A stretch of DNA of 64,000 bases from Pollutimonas subterranea (GCF_002849655.1 NZ_PDNW01000002.1:62001-126000), one strand, 5' to 3'. Counted from the stretch's first letter, positions 29,032 through 39,491 are shown. Numbers and translations are program-made. The notes: a model not told the origin generated them from the sequence alone.

Positions 29032-29990
29032 GCCTCCCACGATATGCCTTCCAGCACTTGCCTGAAGTCGTCAGGAAGAGGAGCTTCGAATGACACCCTT
29101 TCACCGGTGGCCAGGTCGTCGAAACTGAGGATTTGCGCGTGCAGCATCTGGCGCGTTGCGCCGGCGATGAGCTTGCCCCCATAGAGGACGTCGGCGACCA
29201 GAGGATGGCGCAAACTGGTCATATGCACGCGAATCTGGTGGGTGCGTCCCGTTTCCAGCTTGCATGCCACTTCCGTCACGGGCATATCATCATTGGAGCA
29301 GCCGGAACGCAGGGGGGAATAATGGGTGACGGCTGGCTTGGGCGCGATGGGGTTGTCGACGGCCATCCGCACCGGCACGCGCGGGTCGCGGCCGATCTCC
29401 GCCTTGACCGTACCCGGCCGGTTCAGGCGTCCGTGTACCAGCGCCAGGTATTCCCGGCTGACGGTTCTGGCCTGCAATTGCCGGATCAGATGCGTTTGCG
29501 ACTTTTCATGGCGGGCCACCACCAGCAGCCCCGATGTGTCCTTGTCCAGCCTATGCACAATGCCTGCGCGAGCCACCAGGCCAAGCTCGGGAAAACGGTG
29601 AAGCAAGCCATTGAGCAAGGTGCCCTGCCAGTTGCCGGCACCCGGATGCGTAACCAGGCCGGCCGGCTTGTTCACGACGATCCAGTCGGCACTTTCCGCG
29701 ATTACGCTGAAATCGACAGGCTCAGGGCTGAAGGCCAGCGATTCCGGGGGCGATTGCTCGAACACCGCAAGCTTGTCGCCGGCATTGACCATTTGCTTTA
29801 TGCGCCCAGGCTGGCCGTTGACCAGCACATGCCCGCCTTCTATCCAGCCCTGGAGCCGGCTGCGGGAATGATCGGGAATAAGCCGGGCCAGCACTTTGTC
29901 CAGCCGTTCGGGAAGGGCCTTGAATGGAAGCTGGAATTCCAGGGGCGCGGCAGGTAATAAACTTTCTTTGGAGATATCTGTGTCAGGCAT
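29028..29990 (-). CDS. rluD: 23S rRNA pseudouridine(1911/1915/1917) synthase RluD
   Basis: A 320-residue RluA-family pseudouridine synthase. The N-terminal S4 domain contains RSRLQGWIEGGHVLVNG, and the active-site motif is VHRLDKDTSGLLVVA. The C-terminal ETGRTHQIRVHM motif is typical. It acts on helix 69 of 23S rRNA. It diverges from bamD, a gene pairing frequent in proteobacteria. Confidence 0.95.
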   Translation of the reverse strand: MPDTDISKESLLPAAPLEFQLPFKALPERLDKVLARLIPDHSRSRLQGWIEGGHVLVNGQPGRIKQMVNAGDKLAVFEQSPPESLAFSPEPVDFSVIAESADWIVVNKPAGLVTHPGAGNWQGTLLNGLLHRFPELGLVARAGIVHRLDKDTSGLLVVARHEKSQTHLIRQLQARTVSREYLALVHGRLNRPGTVKAEIGRDPRVPVRMAVDNPIAPKPAVTHYSPLRSGCSNDDMPVTEVACKLETGRTHQIRVHMTSLRHPLVADVLYGGKLIAGATRQMLHAQILSFDDLATGERVSFEAPLPDDFRQVLEGISWEA

Positions 29991-30002
29991 GGCGACAAAT
30001 CA

Positions 30003-30008
30003 TATAAT
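30003..30008 (+). promoter_or_regulatory. Candidate bamD -10 element
   Basis: A perfect TATAAT lies in the 50-base gap between rluD and bamD, about 33 bases before the bamD GTG. The -35 (around TGTCA at 29981) is poor, and the reverse strand also offers TATGAT for rluD, so the two promoters probably overlap. Confidence 0.45.
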
Positions 30009-30040
30009 CAGCCTGCAATGCTAACACCAAGGATGCTTTT

Positions 30041-30886
30041 GTGACTCGTCTCGACCTCCACATATTTCGATTTCCCGGCCTGAAGCGCCTGGGTCAGGCC
30101 CTGCTTGTTTTTGCTGCCGCCAGCTTGATTGCCGGATGCGGTACCGTCAAGACCGAAACAGATCCCACCGCGGGCTGGTCAGCCGACCGCTTGTACCAGG
30201 ATGCCCGCACCGAAATCAGTGCTGGCAACTGGAAAGACGCCCGCACCCGCCTGGAAGCGGTGGAAGCACGCTACCCGTTTGGCGGCTTTGCGCAACAATC
30301 GCTTATCGATCAGGCCTACATCAACTGGAAAGACGAAGAGCCCGAACAGGCATTGGCTGCCATCGATCGCTTTCAGCAGCAGTATCCGAATCATCCCGGC
30401 ACCGATTACATGCTGTATCTGAAGGGGCTGATCACCTTCACCCCGCCAAGCGCGGCATTTACGAAGTTCACACGCCAGGACCCCAGCGAGCGAGATCCCA
30501 AGGGGCTGCGCGAATCCTATGAGTCGTTCAACGAGCTCATCGAAAGGTATCCCGACAGCCGCTATACGGCCGATGCCAAGAAACGTGTAACGTGGCTGGT
30601 CGACACCATAGCCCGCAACGAAGTCCATGTGGCTGAATACTATTACACGCGCGGCGCCTATGTGGCCGCCATTAACCGCGCGCAAACAGTCATCACCGAT
30701 TTCCAGGGCGTGCCCGTGGCAGAACGTGCGCTATATCTTATTTACCTGTCGTACGACAAGCTGGGCATGACCGAGCTGCGCGACAACGCCAAGCGCGTGC
30801 TCGACCATAACTTCCCGAACACCCAGTATTACGAAAAAGGCCTGGAAGAGTCGGTCAACAACTGGAACCCCATCAACTGGTTCTAG
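30041..30886 (+). CDS. bamD: Outer membrane protein assembly factor BamD
   Basis: A 281-residue lipoprotein of the BAM complex, which inserts beta-barrels into the outer membrane. A type II signal ends with the lipobox LIAGC (Cys near 33), followed by TPR repeats such as YPFGGFAQQSLIDQAYINWK and YPDSRYTADAKKR. It starts with GTG at 30041, with AGGA about eight bases upstream. Two nearby ATGs are in another frame and read a nine-codon mini-ORF ending in TGA that overlaps the GTG. Confidence 0.94.
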   Translation: MTRLDLHIFRFPGLKRLGQALLVFAAASLIAGCGTVKTETDPTAGWSADRLYQDARTEISAGNWKDARTRLEAVEARYPFGGFAQQSLIDQAYINWKDEEPEQALAAIDRFQQQYPNHPGTDYMLYLKGLITFTPPSAAFTKFTRQDPSERDPKGLRESYESFNELIERYPDSRYTADAKKRVTWLVDTIARNEVHVAEYYYTRGAYVAAINRAQTVITDFQGVPVAERALYLIYLSYDKLGMTELRDNAKRVLDHNFPNTQYYEKGLEESVNNWNPINWF

Positions 30887-30900
30887 TGCTCCTGCTGAAC

Positions 30901-32922
30901 CTATAGCGCTTGCGTGGCCTGCTTCTTCTCGATAAACGCCACGACTTGCGCAGGTTCACGGGTGCGGGCAAACGGCGGCAAGCCGCGCCACAACAGTTTG
31001 CCGTAGGGTTTCTCGACGATACGTGCGTCGCCCACCATCAACACCCCCCAATCCTGCTCTGATCGAATAAGGCGCCCGGCGCCCTGCTTCAGGGCAATGG
31101 CCGCTTCCGGCAACTGATATTCCATGAAGGGGTTGCCGCCTTGCGTGCGGCAGAGGTTCAGCCGCGCCTCCAGGACGGGATCGTCAGGAGGCGCAAAAGG
31201 CAGCTTGTCGATGGCGACCAGTGTCAGGGCATCGCCCGGCACGTCGATGCCTTCCCAGAAGCTGGCACTGCCGACCAATACCGCGTTCTTTTCCGTACGG
31301 AATCGTTCCAGCAGCGCACCACGGGAACTTTCCCCCTGCCGCAGCAAGACACGATCAATATCGTGATCTTCAAAATGATCTTGCAGCAGCTCCGCGATTC
31401 GGTCCACCGCACGCAGAGTGGTGCACAACACCAGCACGCCGCCAGTGGATGTGCGGATCAAGGGCAGCAAGGCGGCCACGAATTTCTCATTGAACTCGCG
31501 ATCGCTGGGCAGCGGCAGGTTCTTCGGCACATACAGCACGCCTTGTCCTGCGTAGTCGAAGGGAGAGTTCCAGCTTTCCGTGCGGGCTTCCCAGAGGCCC
31601 AGCTGGCGCAGGAAGTGGCCAAAATCGCCATGCACGGACAGCGTTGCCGAAGTGAGCACCCAGGCCTGGTCTTTGCCGCGGTAGCGGGAAAAGATCTGCG
31701 CAACGGACAAGGGAGCGCTATGCAGTCGCATATGATGCAGGCTTTGCTCAACCCACCGGACGGCGGCGACAAGCTCTTTGCCGCCTGGCGAGCCGTCGGC
31801 CTTGGGAGGATTGAGCGCGTTGTTCCCCATCCTGTCGGGCTGGCTCCACTGGTACAGCTTGGCCCGTATATCCAGGCAGGTCTTGGCCACCGCGGCAAGA
31901 TCCGGGTGTTTTTCGCTGACCACGCCCAGCAGTGCCGAGCTGTCGTCCAGCACTTGCAGTAGCTCCTGCAGTGCCGCATCGAACTCTGCCGCATTGGGGA
32001 TGGCCTGGAAAGTAGCTTTGCGACCGGGCATCTTGTCGATAGGCGCGCCTGCAAGGCGAAGCTGGCGCGCTGCATGCTCTATTCTCTTGCCGACTTCGCT
32101 CCAGTTGGTCGATTCGCGTGCGTAGGCCAGCCCTGCGGCTTCGGTCGCCCGGGACAGATCCAGCAACTGGTGCGACGAAACGCTGGAGCCCAGAAAGCGC
32201 GTGGCGATATCGGGCAACTGGTGGGCTTCATCAAATACGACCAGCTCGACGGTGGGCAACAATTCGGTGATGCCTTCCTCGCGCAGTGCCAAGTCGGCCA
32301 TGAACAAGGCGTGATTGACGACCACGAGGTCCGCATCCTGTGCCTGGCGGCGCGCCTTCAGCACGAAACAGTCGCGTACATGGGGGCATTCCTGGCCCAG
32401 GCAATTCTCCCGCGTGGACGTGACACGATTCCAGATATCGGCATCTTCGGGAACCTGTACCAGATCGCTTTTGTCCCCTGTCTTGGTTTGCTGTGCAAAG
32501 AGCTGTATATGACGCAACTGGCTTATTTCGGCACGCGACTTCAGTGCGCGGTCGTCACCCGACAAGCGTTCCAGGTGATACGGACAGACATAATTGCCAC
32601 GGCCTTTCAGGAGGGCAACATTGATGGGCAGGGCCAGGGCCTTGCGCAAGCGCGGCAGATCGCGCCGGAACAGCTGATCCTGCAACGTGCGGGTTCCGGT
32701 GGACACCAGCACCTTGCTGCCGCTGAGGAAGGCGGGCACCAAGTACGCCCAGGTCTTCCCGGTGCCCGTGCCCGCCTCGGCGATCAGGATGGAATGATCA
32801 CGCAAGGTTTCCTCGATTGCCTGAGCCAGTTCGAGTTGTGCCTGCCGCGGATGATAGTCGGGCATGGCCTTGGCAATAGGCCCATCGGGGGCGAAGATAT
32901 CAGAGAGTTCTTGCAGGAGCAT
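30901..32922 (-). CDS. DinG/YoaA-type ATP-dependent DNA helicase
   Basis: A 673-residue superfamily 2 helicase of the XPD/DinG family. Walker A is AEAGTGTGKT, the DEAH box is VVFDEAHQLPD, and four Cys between them (GNYVCPYHLERL, RENCLGQECPHVRDCF) should hold an iron-sulfur cluster. Late motifs VGSASFWEGIDVPG and QGAGRLIR are present. Length and the absence of an exonuclease domain suggest YoaA more than DinG. Convergent with bamD (14 bases apart). Confidence 0.9.
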   Translation of the reverse strand: MLLQELSDIFAPDGPIAKAMPDYHPRQAQLELAQAIEETLRDHSILIAEAGTGTGKTWAYLVPAFLSGSKVLVSTGTRTLQDQLFRRDLPRLRKALALPINVALLKGRGNYVCPYHLERLSGDDRALKSRAEISQLRHIQLFAQQTKTGDKSDLVQVPEDADIWNRVTSTRENCLGQECPHVRDCFVLKARRQAQDADLVVVNHALFMADLALREEGITELLPTVELVVFDEAHQLPDIATRFLGSSVSSHQLLDLSRATEAAGLAYARESTNWSEVGKRIEHAARQLRLAGAPIDKMPGRKATFQAIPNAAEFDAALQELLQVLDDSSALLGVVSEKHPDLAAVAKTCLDIRAKLYQWSQPDRMGNNALNPPKADGSPGGKELVAAVRWVEQSLHHMRLHSAPLSVAQIFSRYRGKDQAWVLTSATLSVHGDFGHFLRQLGLWEARTESWNSPFDYAGQGVLYVPKNLPLPSDREFNEKFVAALLPLIRTSTGGVLVLCTTLRAVDRIAELLQDHFEDHDIDRVLLRQGESSRGALLERFRTEKNAVLVGSASFWEGIDVPGDALTLVAIDKLPFAPPDDPVLEARLNLCRTQGGNPFMEYQLPEAAIALKQGAGRLIRSEQDWGVLMVGDARIVEKPYGKLLWRGLPPFARTREPAQVVAFIEKKQATQAL

Positions 32923-33080
32923 TGAGGGTAAATACGGAAACTATCCGCGTGAATGGGGTACGGAAAAAGGGTAAAGTCCTCAGAGAGGAACCGTACGTGT
33001 GATGATACCCGCGTATTTTCGGCTACGCTGTCGGCTTGTGGCAAAATTCGCCGCACGATTTATGTTTTTATTATGGACTC

Positions 33081-35450
33081 ATGACTGATACCTCTGTGCA
33101 AGCCAAACCCGTCTCTGTGGTGCAAGCGGCGGATCCCGCCCGCATCATTGCCTTGCTGGCCAATGAACTCAATGTTCGAACATCGCAGGTCGCAGCCACG
33201 GTAGAACTGCTCGACGACGGCGCAACCGTTCCATTCATTGCCCGTTACCGCAAAGAAGCCACCGGGGGGCTGGACGATACAGTACTGCGCAATCTTGAAA
33301 TACGCTTGTTATACGTGCGCGAACTTGAATCGCGGCGTTCGGCCATCCTGGAGTCCATCGAGCAACAAGGCAAACTCAGCGAAGCCTTGCACAAGGAAAT
33401 CAATGCCGCCGACACCAAGCAGCGGCTTGAGGATCTGTATGCACCATTCAAGCCCAAGCGACGCACTCGCGCGCAAATAGCCCGCGAAGCCGGCCTCGAA
33501 CCGCTGGCCGATGCCATTATCGCCGATCCGGCGTGCGATCCCGCCTTGCTGGCCGCGGACTATCTGAATGCCGAGGCCTCCATCAATGATACCAAGGCGG
33601 CACTCGACGGCGCCCGCGATATCCTGGCAGAGCGCTACGCCGAGAACGCGGACCTGCTGGCCAACATGCGTGACTATCTGTGGAACACCGGACTTCTGTA
33701 TTCCAAAGTGGTCGAAGGCAAGGAAAACGACGGCGACAACTTCCGCGACTGGTTCGACTTCAGCGAGCCGCTGCGCCTGCTGCCCTCCCATCGCATTCTG
33801 GCCATGCTACGCGGACGACAACAAGGTGCCCTGGACATCCGCCTTGGTCTCGAGACCGAGCTCGAATCGCAAACGCCCCATCCCTGCGTCGTCAAGATCG
33901 CCAGCTTTTTGAACGTGCCGGCCGGCTTCGCCCCCGAAGCGCCTCCCCAGGCACGCTGGCTGGGCGAAGTGTGCCGCTGGACGTGGCGCGTCAAGCTGCT
34001 GACGGCCTTCGAGTCTGAACTCATAGGCCGCTTGCGCGATACCGCCGAGCAGGAAGCAATACGTGTATTTGCAGCGAACCTGAAAGACTTGCTGCTTGCC
34101 GCCCCGGCCGGCCCTAAGGCGGTGCTGGGCCTGGATCCCGGCATACGCACGGGTGTCAAGGCAGCGGCGATCGACGCCACGGGCAAGGTGCTGGATACCG
34201 CAACCATCTATCCTTTCGAGCCGCGCCGCGATCGCGACGGCAGCATCAAGACGCTGGCTGCCCTGGTGGCAAAGCACAAGATCGAACTCGTTGCCATTGG
34301 AAACGGCACCGCCTCGCGAGAAACCGAAAAGCTCGTGATCGACATGATGGAAAAGTACCCCGCCATTACACTGACGCGCGTGATGGTCTCGGAAGCGGGG
34401 GCATCGGTGTATTCCGCCTCGGAATTGGCCGCCCATGAGTTCCCCGACCTGGATGTCACGTTGCGGGGCGCGGTATCCATCGCCCGGCGCTTGCAGGACC
34501 CGCTGGCTGAACTGGTCAAGATCGAGCCCAAGGCAATCGGTGTCGGCCAGTACCAGCACGACGTGAACCAGCGCGAGCTCGCGCGGTCACTGGACGCCGT
34601 CATCGAGGACTGCGTAAACGCCGTTGGCGTCGACGTCAATACGGCGTCGGCGCCGTTACTGACACGCGTCTCGGGCCTTAGCGCGCTAGTGGCCAAGAAC
34701 ATAGTCAACTGGCGCGATGAACATGGCGCCTTTTCCAATCGCAAGGCCCTGCTCAAAGTCCCACGTTTCGGCGACAAGGCCTTCGAGCAGGCAGCAGGAT
34801 TCCTGCGGGTGCCCGACGGCGACAATCCGCTGGACGCGTCATCGGTCCACCCTGAAGCCTACCCGGTCGTCGAGCGCATACTGGCAAAGGTCAAGGCCGA
34901 AGCCAGGCAAATCATGGGACAGCAAGGCGCTCTCAAAGGTATCTCGCCGTCCGAATTCACCGATGAGCGCTTCGGGCTTCCCACCGTAAAAGATATTTTT
35001 GCCGAACTGGAAAAGCCTGGTCGAGACCCCCGTCCGGAGTTCAAGACGGCGCAATTCAAGGAAGGCGTCAATACCATCAACGACCTTCACGTCGGCATGA
35101 TACTGGAAGGCGTGGTCACGAATGTGGCCAACTTCGGCGCCTTTGTCGACGTCGGTGTCCATCAGGATGGACTGGTCCATATTTCCGCCCTGTCCGATAC
35201 CTTTATCAAGGATCCGCGCGATGTCGTGAGGGTCGGACAGACAGTAAAGGTCAAGGTCCAGGAAGTGGACGCTCCACGCAAACGCATCGGGCTCACAATG
35301 CGCCTGAACGATGATGCCGCTCCGGTGCGCCGCGCGGCCCCCGATCGTCGCCCCGGCGCCGGCACACCCCGCCATGCCCAGGCACGGAACGCCCCGGAAC
35401 CTGCTGCTTCAGGCGCCATGGCAGCCGCTTTTGCCAAACTCCGGAAATGA
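33081..35450 (+). CDS. tex: Tex family RNA-binding transcription accessory protein
   Basis: A 789-residue Tex protein, first described in Bordetella pertussis as an essential transcription accessory factor. The order is an N-terminal helical Tex region ([19 protein letters not shown]), a YqgF-like RNase H fold ([16 protein letters not shown]), helix-hairpin-helix motifs ([15 protein letters not shown]) and a C-terminal S1 domain ([16 protein letters not shown]). An Arg/Pro/Ala tail follows. ATG at 33081 was preferred to a frame open 15 codons upstream, because the family begins near here. Confidence 0.95.
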   Translation: MTDTSVQAKPVSVVQAADPARIIALLANELNVRTSQVAATVELLDDGATVPFIARYRKEATGGLDDTVLRNLEIRLLYVRELESRRSAILESIEQQGKLSEALHKEINAADTKQRLEDLYAPFKPKRRTRAQIAREAGLEPLADAIIADPACDPALLAADYLNAEASINDTKAALDGARDILAERYAENADLLANMRDYLWNTGLLYSKVVEGKENDGDNFRDWFDFSEPLRLLPSHRILAMLRGRQQGALDIRLGLETELESQTPHPCVVKIASFLNVPAGFAPEAPPQARWLGEVCRWTWRVKLLTAFESELIGRLRDTAEQEAIRVFAANLKDLLLAAPAGPKAVLGLDPGIRTGVKAAAIDATGKVLDTATIYPFEPRRDRDGSIKTLAALVAKHKIELVAIGNGTASRETEKLVIDMMEKYPAITLTRVMVSEAGASVYSASELAAHEFPDLDVTLRGAVSIARRLQDPLAELVKIEPKAIGVGQYQHDVNQRELARSLDAVIEDCVNAVGVDVNTASAPLLTRVSGLSALVAKNIVNWRDEHGAFSNRKALLKVPRFGDKAFEQAAGFLRVPDGDNPLDASSVHPEAYPVVERILAKVKAEARQIMGQQGALKGISPSEFTDERFGLPTVKDIFAELEKPGRDPRPEFKTAQFKEGVNTINDLHVGMILEGVVTNVANFGAFVDVGVHQDGLVHISALSDTFIKDPRDVVRVGQTVKVKVQEVDAPRKRIGLTMRLNDDAAPVRRAAPDRRPGAGTPRHAQARNAPEPAASGAMAAAFAKLRK

Positions 35451-35977
35451 GCCCTATGACTACCGAACCCGACTCTTATCCACAGAAGCTGGCCACGCTT
35501 ATCGGACTGCTTTCCTGCGACGACCTCGATGAACACGAGACATCCCGCATCGTCAACATCTGTATCCAGGCGAAAACCGATGCGGCCAAGACCCTGAAAG
35601 AAAACTACGGAGCTGACGCGGCCAAGGTGGCCGAATACGATTCCCAGGGCGTGAGTTCTTTCATCATTTTTGTCGAACTCGAAGACTACTTTGCGGTTGC
35701 CGATACGGTGGACGAACTTTATGAGCAGATCATCGATGCCTTCGAGCATCCCGCACTGCCTGAGTATCCTTACGACAACAACAGCTTCGAGACCATCAAT
35801 GACTTCTATCATTGGGTCGACCAGCAACTACAGACGCATCATGAAAAGTACAGCCTGATTACTTTCGGCGAGAGCTATACGCACGATTTCCAGGTCATCC
35901 TGGTTTATCGGGACAAAGTTTCCGACATTCTTTCGTTGTGCCGCGAACTCGGACTACAGGCACAGCGCTGCGAATAA
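35447..35977 (+). CDS. Conserved-looking hypothetical protein coupled to tex
   Basis: A 176-residue acidic, soluble protein with no signal peptide or membrane segment and no motif I recognise. It has many aromatic and acidic residues ([34 protein letters not shown]) and a mixed alpha/beta look. Its ATG at 35447 overlaps the tex stop as ATGA; a second ATG at 35456 is possible. Codon use matches its neighbours, so it is probably real. The coupling suggests co-production with Tex, but no function can be assigned. Confidence 0.75.
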   Translation: MSPMTTEPDSYPQKLATLIGLLSCDDLDEHETSRIVNICIQAKTDAAKTLKENYGADAAKVAEYDSQGVSSFIIFVELEDYFAVADTVDELYEQIIDAFEHPALPEYPYDNNSFETINDFYHWVDQQLQTHHEKYSLITFGESYTHDFQVILVYRDKVSDILSLCRELGLQAQRCE

Positions 35978-35980
35978 AGG

Positions 35981-36000
35981 GCGCCCGGCCACACGGGCGC
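35981..36000 (+). terminator. Possible terminator hairpin after the tex operon
   Basis: GCGCCCG and CGGGCGC pair around a GCCACA loop four bases after the stop of the hypothetical gene. There is no T-run, so termination is uncertain. Confidence 0.4.
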
Positions 36001-36031
36001 AAGAGGTCTAACCCGGTCACCGGCGGCAGGT

Positions 36032-37135
36032 ATGGATATGTCATCAAAGCTTGATCCCCTGGTCAGCTTCCGCAATGTGCAAAAGTCGTACGACGGCGGA
36101 GCGCTGGTCGTCAAGGACCTGAATCTCGATATATACCCGGGCGAGTTTCTTTCTTTGCTGGGCCCTTCCGGTTCGGGCAAGACCACATGCCTGATGATGC
36201 TGGCCGGTTTCGAGTTTCCTACCGGCGGCGAAATTTTCCTGGATGGGCAAAGCCTGAACCATGTGCCGCCGCACAAGCGCAATATAGGCATGGTGTTTCA
36301 AAACTATGCCCTCTTTCCGCATTTGACTGTTGAAAAAAACCTGGAGTACCCGCTCAAGGTAAGGAAGATGCCCGCCGCACAACGTCGGCAACGTATTGCA
36401 GAGGCCCTGGAAATGGTCCAAATGGGCAGTTTTGCCAAGCGCTATCCCGGCCAGCTTTCTGGAGGCCAGCAACAACGTATCGCCCTGGCGCGGGCCCTGG
36501 TCTTTGACCCCAAGCTGGTATTGATGGATGAGCCGCTGGGCGCGCTGGACAAGCAACTTCGCGAGCACATGCAACTCGAGCTCAAGGCCTTGCATCGATC
36601 ATTGGGCATTACCTTCGTATACGTCACCCACGATCAAAGCGAGGCACTGACCATGTCGGACAGGGTCGCGGTATTCCATCAAGGCGTTATCCAGCAGGTG
36701 TCGGCCGTGAACACGCTCTACGAATCGCCCTGCAGCAGCTTCGTGGCGGGCTTTGTCGGCGATTGCAATCAATTGACCGCCACCGTTGAATCCGCTGAAG
36801 GCGGCAACTGTGTCGTACGGCTTGCCGACAATTCGCCCCTTGCCGCGTTGAACATCAACGATCTCGCTGCCGGCGCATCCTGCATCGTGGCGATACGTCC
36901 GGAGCGGCTGCACATTGCCGGCAGTGGCGTATCCAATGCGATTGCCGCCACGGCGCTCGATACCGTCTACTTCGGCGACCATGTCAGGCTGCGGTGCCAA
37001 ATAGCAGAACAAACATCTGTTTTCGTCAAGCTGCCCCTGACGGATGGCCAGCTCATCGATGCGATAAATCCCGGCAATCCCATTTTTCTACAAGCCCTGC
37101 CGCAACATGTCAGGGCCTTCCGCCCCCCGGTATAA
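36032..37135 (+). CDS. Polyamine-type ABC transporter ATP-binding protein (PotA-like)
   Basis: A 367-residue ABC ATPase. Walker A is GPSGSGKTT (about residues 44-52), the Q-loop is in VFQNYALFPH, the signature is LSGGQQQR, Walker B is LVLMDEPLGALD and the H-loop is VTHDQ. A TOBE domain occupies the last 110 residues. It is the first gene of a four-gene importer. Start could be ATG 36032 or 36038. The closest family is PotA, but substrates of PotA-like systems range widely, so spermidine/putrescine is only an inference. Confidence 0.9.
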   Translation: MDMSSKLDPLVSFRNVQKSYDGGALVVKDLNLDIYPGEFLSLLGPSGSGKTTCLMMLAGFEFPTGGEIFLDGQSLNHVPPHKRNIGMVFQNYALFPHLTVEKNLEYPLKVRKMPAAQRRQRIAEALEMVQMGSFAKRYPGQLSGGQQQRIALARALVFDPKLVLMDEPLGALDKQLREHMQLELKALHRSLGITFVYVTHDQSEALTMSDRVAVFHQGVIQQVSAVNTLYESPCSSFVAGFVGDCNQLTATVESAEGGNCVVRLADNSPLAALNINDLAAGASCIVAIRPERLHIAGSGVSNAIAATALDTVYFGDHVRLRCQIAEQTSVFVKLPLTDGQLIDAINPGNPIFLQALPQHVRAFRPPV

Positions 37136-37162
37136 CTGAACGACACGATACGGAGACAAAAC

Positions 37163-38209
37163 ATGAAAATTCGAAACACGCTACAAAGCGCCGCACTCGC
37201 TACCTGTTTGGTGACTACCGCAATGGGATCAGCCATGGCCCGCGATCTCACTGTCGTCAACTTTGGAGGTGCTAATGGCGACGCGCAAAAGATCGCATTT
37301 ATTGAGCCGCTGGAAAAAGAACTCGGCATCAAAATAATCGGCGTGGCCTACAACGGTGAACAAGCCAAGGTGAAAGCCATGGTCGAAACCAATAATGTGG
37401 TCTGGGATGCGGTCGAAGTCGAAACCGCGGACCTGGGCCGCGGCTGCGAAGAGGGCCTGTATGAACAGCTCGACTGGAGCAAGATAGGCGACAAGAACAA
37501 CTTCGTCCCCGAGGCCGTCCATGACTGTGGCGTGGGCACGTTTGTATGGTCGACGGTGCTGGGCTACAACGGCAAGACGCTCAAAGCCACGCCGCAGGGC
37601 TGGGCCGACTTCTGGGACGTCAAGAAATTTCCCGGCAAACGCGGCATGCGCAAAGGCGCTCGCTACAACCTCGAGTTTGCGCTCATGGCCGACGGTGTCG
37701 CGCCCAAGGATGTCTACAAGGTGTTGGCCACTCCCGAAGGCATAGACCGGGCTTTCAAGAAGCTGGATGAGATCAAGCCCCACGTCCAATGGTGGGAGGC
37801 CGGCGCGCAACCGGTCCAGATGCTTGCGGCGGGCGATGTCGCCATGTCCACGGTATATAACGGCCGAATCGATGCGGCGAACCGTGAAGGCCAGTCATTG
37901 AAGATAGTCTGGAACGAAAGCATTTACGACCTGGATTACTGGGTGATCCCAACCGGCTCTCCCAATAAGGAGCTCGCCGAGAAATTCATCAAGTTCGCTT
38001 CCTCGACCGCGCCGCAGTTGAACTACGCGCAACACATTGCCTACGGCCCCATCAACAAAGAGGCGATCGCAAAGCTCGATCCCAAGCTGTTGGCCGACAT
38101 GCCGAACTCGCCCGACAACATCAAGAACGCCTTGCTGTCCAGCTACGACTATTGGGCGGACCACGGCGAAGAACTGGACCAACGTTTCTCGGCCTGGTCC
38201 ACGCGTTAA
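37163..38209 (+). CDS. Periplasmic solute-binding protein (PotD/F-like)
   Basis: A 348-residue exported protein. A signal peptide of about 26 residues ends at AMA-RD, followed by the family-like DLTVVNFGGANGDAQKIAF. It belongs to the polyamine/Fe-type extracellular solute-binding cluster. WDAVEVETADLGRGCEEGL, and the Trp/Asp/Glu-rich pocket around QWWEAGAQPVQML and YDLDYWVIP, are typical of the polyamine-like group. GGAGA precedes the ATG. It lies between the ATPase and the permeases. Confidence 0.9.
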   Translation: MKIRNTLQSAALATCLVTTAMGSAMARDLTVVNFGGANGDAQKIAFIEPLEKELGIKIIGVAYNGEQAKVKAMVETNNVVWDAVEVETADLGRGCEEGLYEQLDWSKIGDKNNFVPEAVHDCGVGTFVWSTVLGYNGKTLKATPQGWADFWDVKKFPGKRGMRKGARYNLEFALMADGVAPKDVYKVLATPEGIDRAFKKLDEIKPHVQWWEAGAQPVQMLAAGDVAMSTVYNGRIDAANREGQSLKIVWNESIYDLDYWVIPTGSPNKELAEKFIKFASSTAPQLNYAQHIAYGPINKEAIAKLDPKLLADMPNSPDNIKNALLSSYDYWADHGEELDQRFSAWSTR

Positions 38210-38221
38210 ACCAGGCGTACG

Positions 38222-39466
38222 ATGCAATTGAGCCGCGCTGCCCGATCCGCCATGGAAAAAACCATGTCGGCGACGGCCCGCCGACAAAAATGGCGGGCGT
38301 TTGCGCTGATCGCTCCGCTTGCCCTGTTCCTGTTCGTCATTTTCGTCATTCCGATCAGCGCGCTGCTGTATCGCGCGGTCGACAATCCCGAAGTGATTGA
38401 ACGCCTTCCGGGCACGCTCGTCGTTCTGGAAAACTGGGACGGTGAACAGGCGCCCGCGGATAACGCCTATACCGCACTGATGAACGACCTGCTCCAGGCA
38501 AAAGCCGATTCAGGCACGGGCAGCCTGGCGCGCAGGCTGAATTACGAAATTTCGGGCTATCGCACGCTGATTTTCAAGACCGTACGGCGCCTGCCCTTCG
38601 ACGACGGAAGCGCACTGAGCGCGGAGCAGGTCAAATCGCGTTTTATCGACGTCGACCCGCGCTGGGGCGAGGCGCGCTACTGGCAAGCCATCGCCAACAA
38701 TGGAACATCTTACTCGCCCTATTATCTTTTGGCGGCGCTAGACCTGAAGCAGGAAGCCGACGGCAGCATCGCGCGGGTGCCACCCAGCACGTCGGCTTTC
38801 CTGGAGATCTTCGGACGGACTTTCCTGATCAGCGCGGTCGTCACCGTGGCAACGCTGCTTCTGGGCTTTCCCCTGGCCTACTGGATATCGACCTTATCCA
38901 AACGACGGGCCAACCTGGTCATGATATGCATCCTGATACCCTTCTGGACATCGATACTGGTGCGCATCGCCGCATGGGTCGTGCTGCTGCAACGCCAGGG
39001 ACTGGTCAACAAGACGCTGATGGGCGCCGGGCTTACCGGCGAACCGGTTGATTTGCTGTTCAATCGCCTCGGCGTGTATATAGCCATGACGCACATCCTG
39101 CTGCCGTTCATGATCCTGCCTATCTATAGCGTGATGCAGTCCATTCCGCCGACCTACCAGCGCGCGGCCGTATCGCTGGGCAGCCATCCATTTGCCGCAT
39201 TCTGGCGCGTATACGTGCCCCAGACTTATCCCGGGGTAGGCGCGGGCACATTGCTGGTATTCATCATTGCCGTCGGCTACTACATTACACCGGCCTTGCT
39301 GGGCGGCGCAGGCGACCAGATGATCAGCTACTACGTCGCCTATTTCACCAACCAGACCATCAACTGGGGTATGGCCAGCGCGCTCGGATTCATCCTGCTT
39401 GTCGGCACACTGATACTGTATTCCTTGTACCGGCGCCTGTCCGGGCGCGAACTGGGGCTGGGCTGA
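38222..39466 (+). CDS. ABC transporter permease (PotB-like) with enlarged periplasmic loop
   Basis: A 414-residue inner-membrane permease. The first segment is near residues 25-48, then about 140 hydrophilic residues follow before the next segment near 195; the remaining five or so segments carry the EAA-like coupling motif (RAAVSLGSHPFAAFWRVYVPQ). Classic PotB is about 280 residues with a loop of 30-40, so this loop is roughly 100 residues longer than usual. Start ATG 38222 with AGG upstream; ATGs at 38252 and 38264 are alternatives. Confidence 0.88.
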   Translation: MQLSRAARSAMEKTMSATARRQKWRAFALIAPLALFLFVIFVIPISALLYRAVDNPEVIERLPGTLVVLENWDGEQAPADNAYTALMNDLLQAKADSGTGSLARRLNYEISGYRTLIFKTVRRLPFDDGSALSAEQVKSRFIDVDPRWGEARYWQAIANNGTSYSPYYLLAALDLKQEADGSIARVPPSTSAFLEIFGRTFLISAVVTVATLLLGFPLAYWISTLSKRRANLVMICILIPFWTSILVRIAAWVVLLQRQGLVNKTLMGAGLTGEPVDLLFNRLGVYIAMTHILLPFMILPIYSVMQSIPPTYQRAAVSLGSHPFAAFWRVYVPQTYPGVGAGTLLVFIIAVGYYITPALLGGAGDQMISYYVAYFTNQTINWGMASALGFILLVGTLILYSLYRRLSGRELGLG

Positions 39467-39491
39467 TGCCAGTTGATCAGAAAGGATTGCA

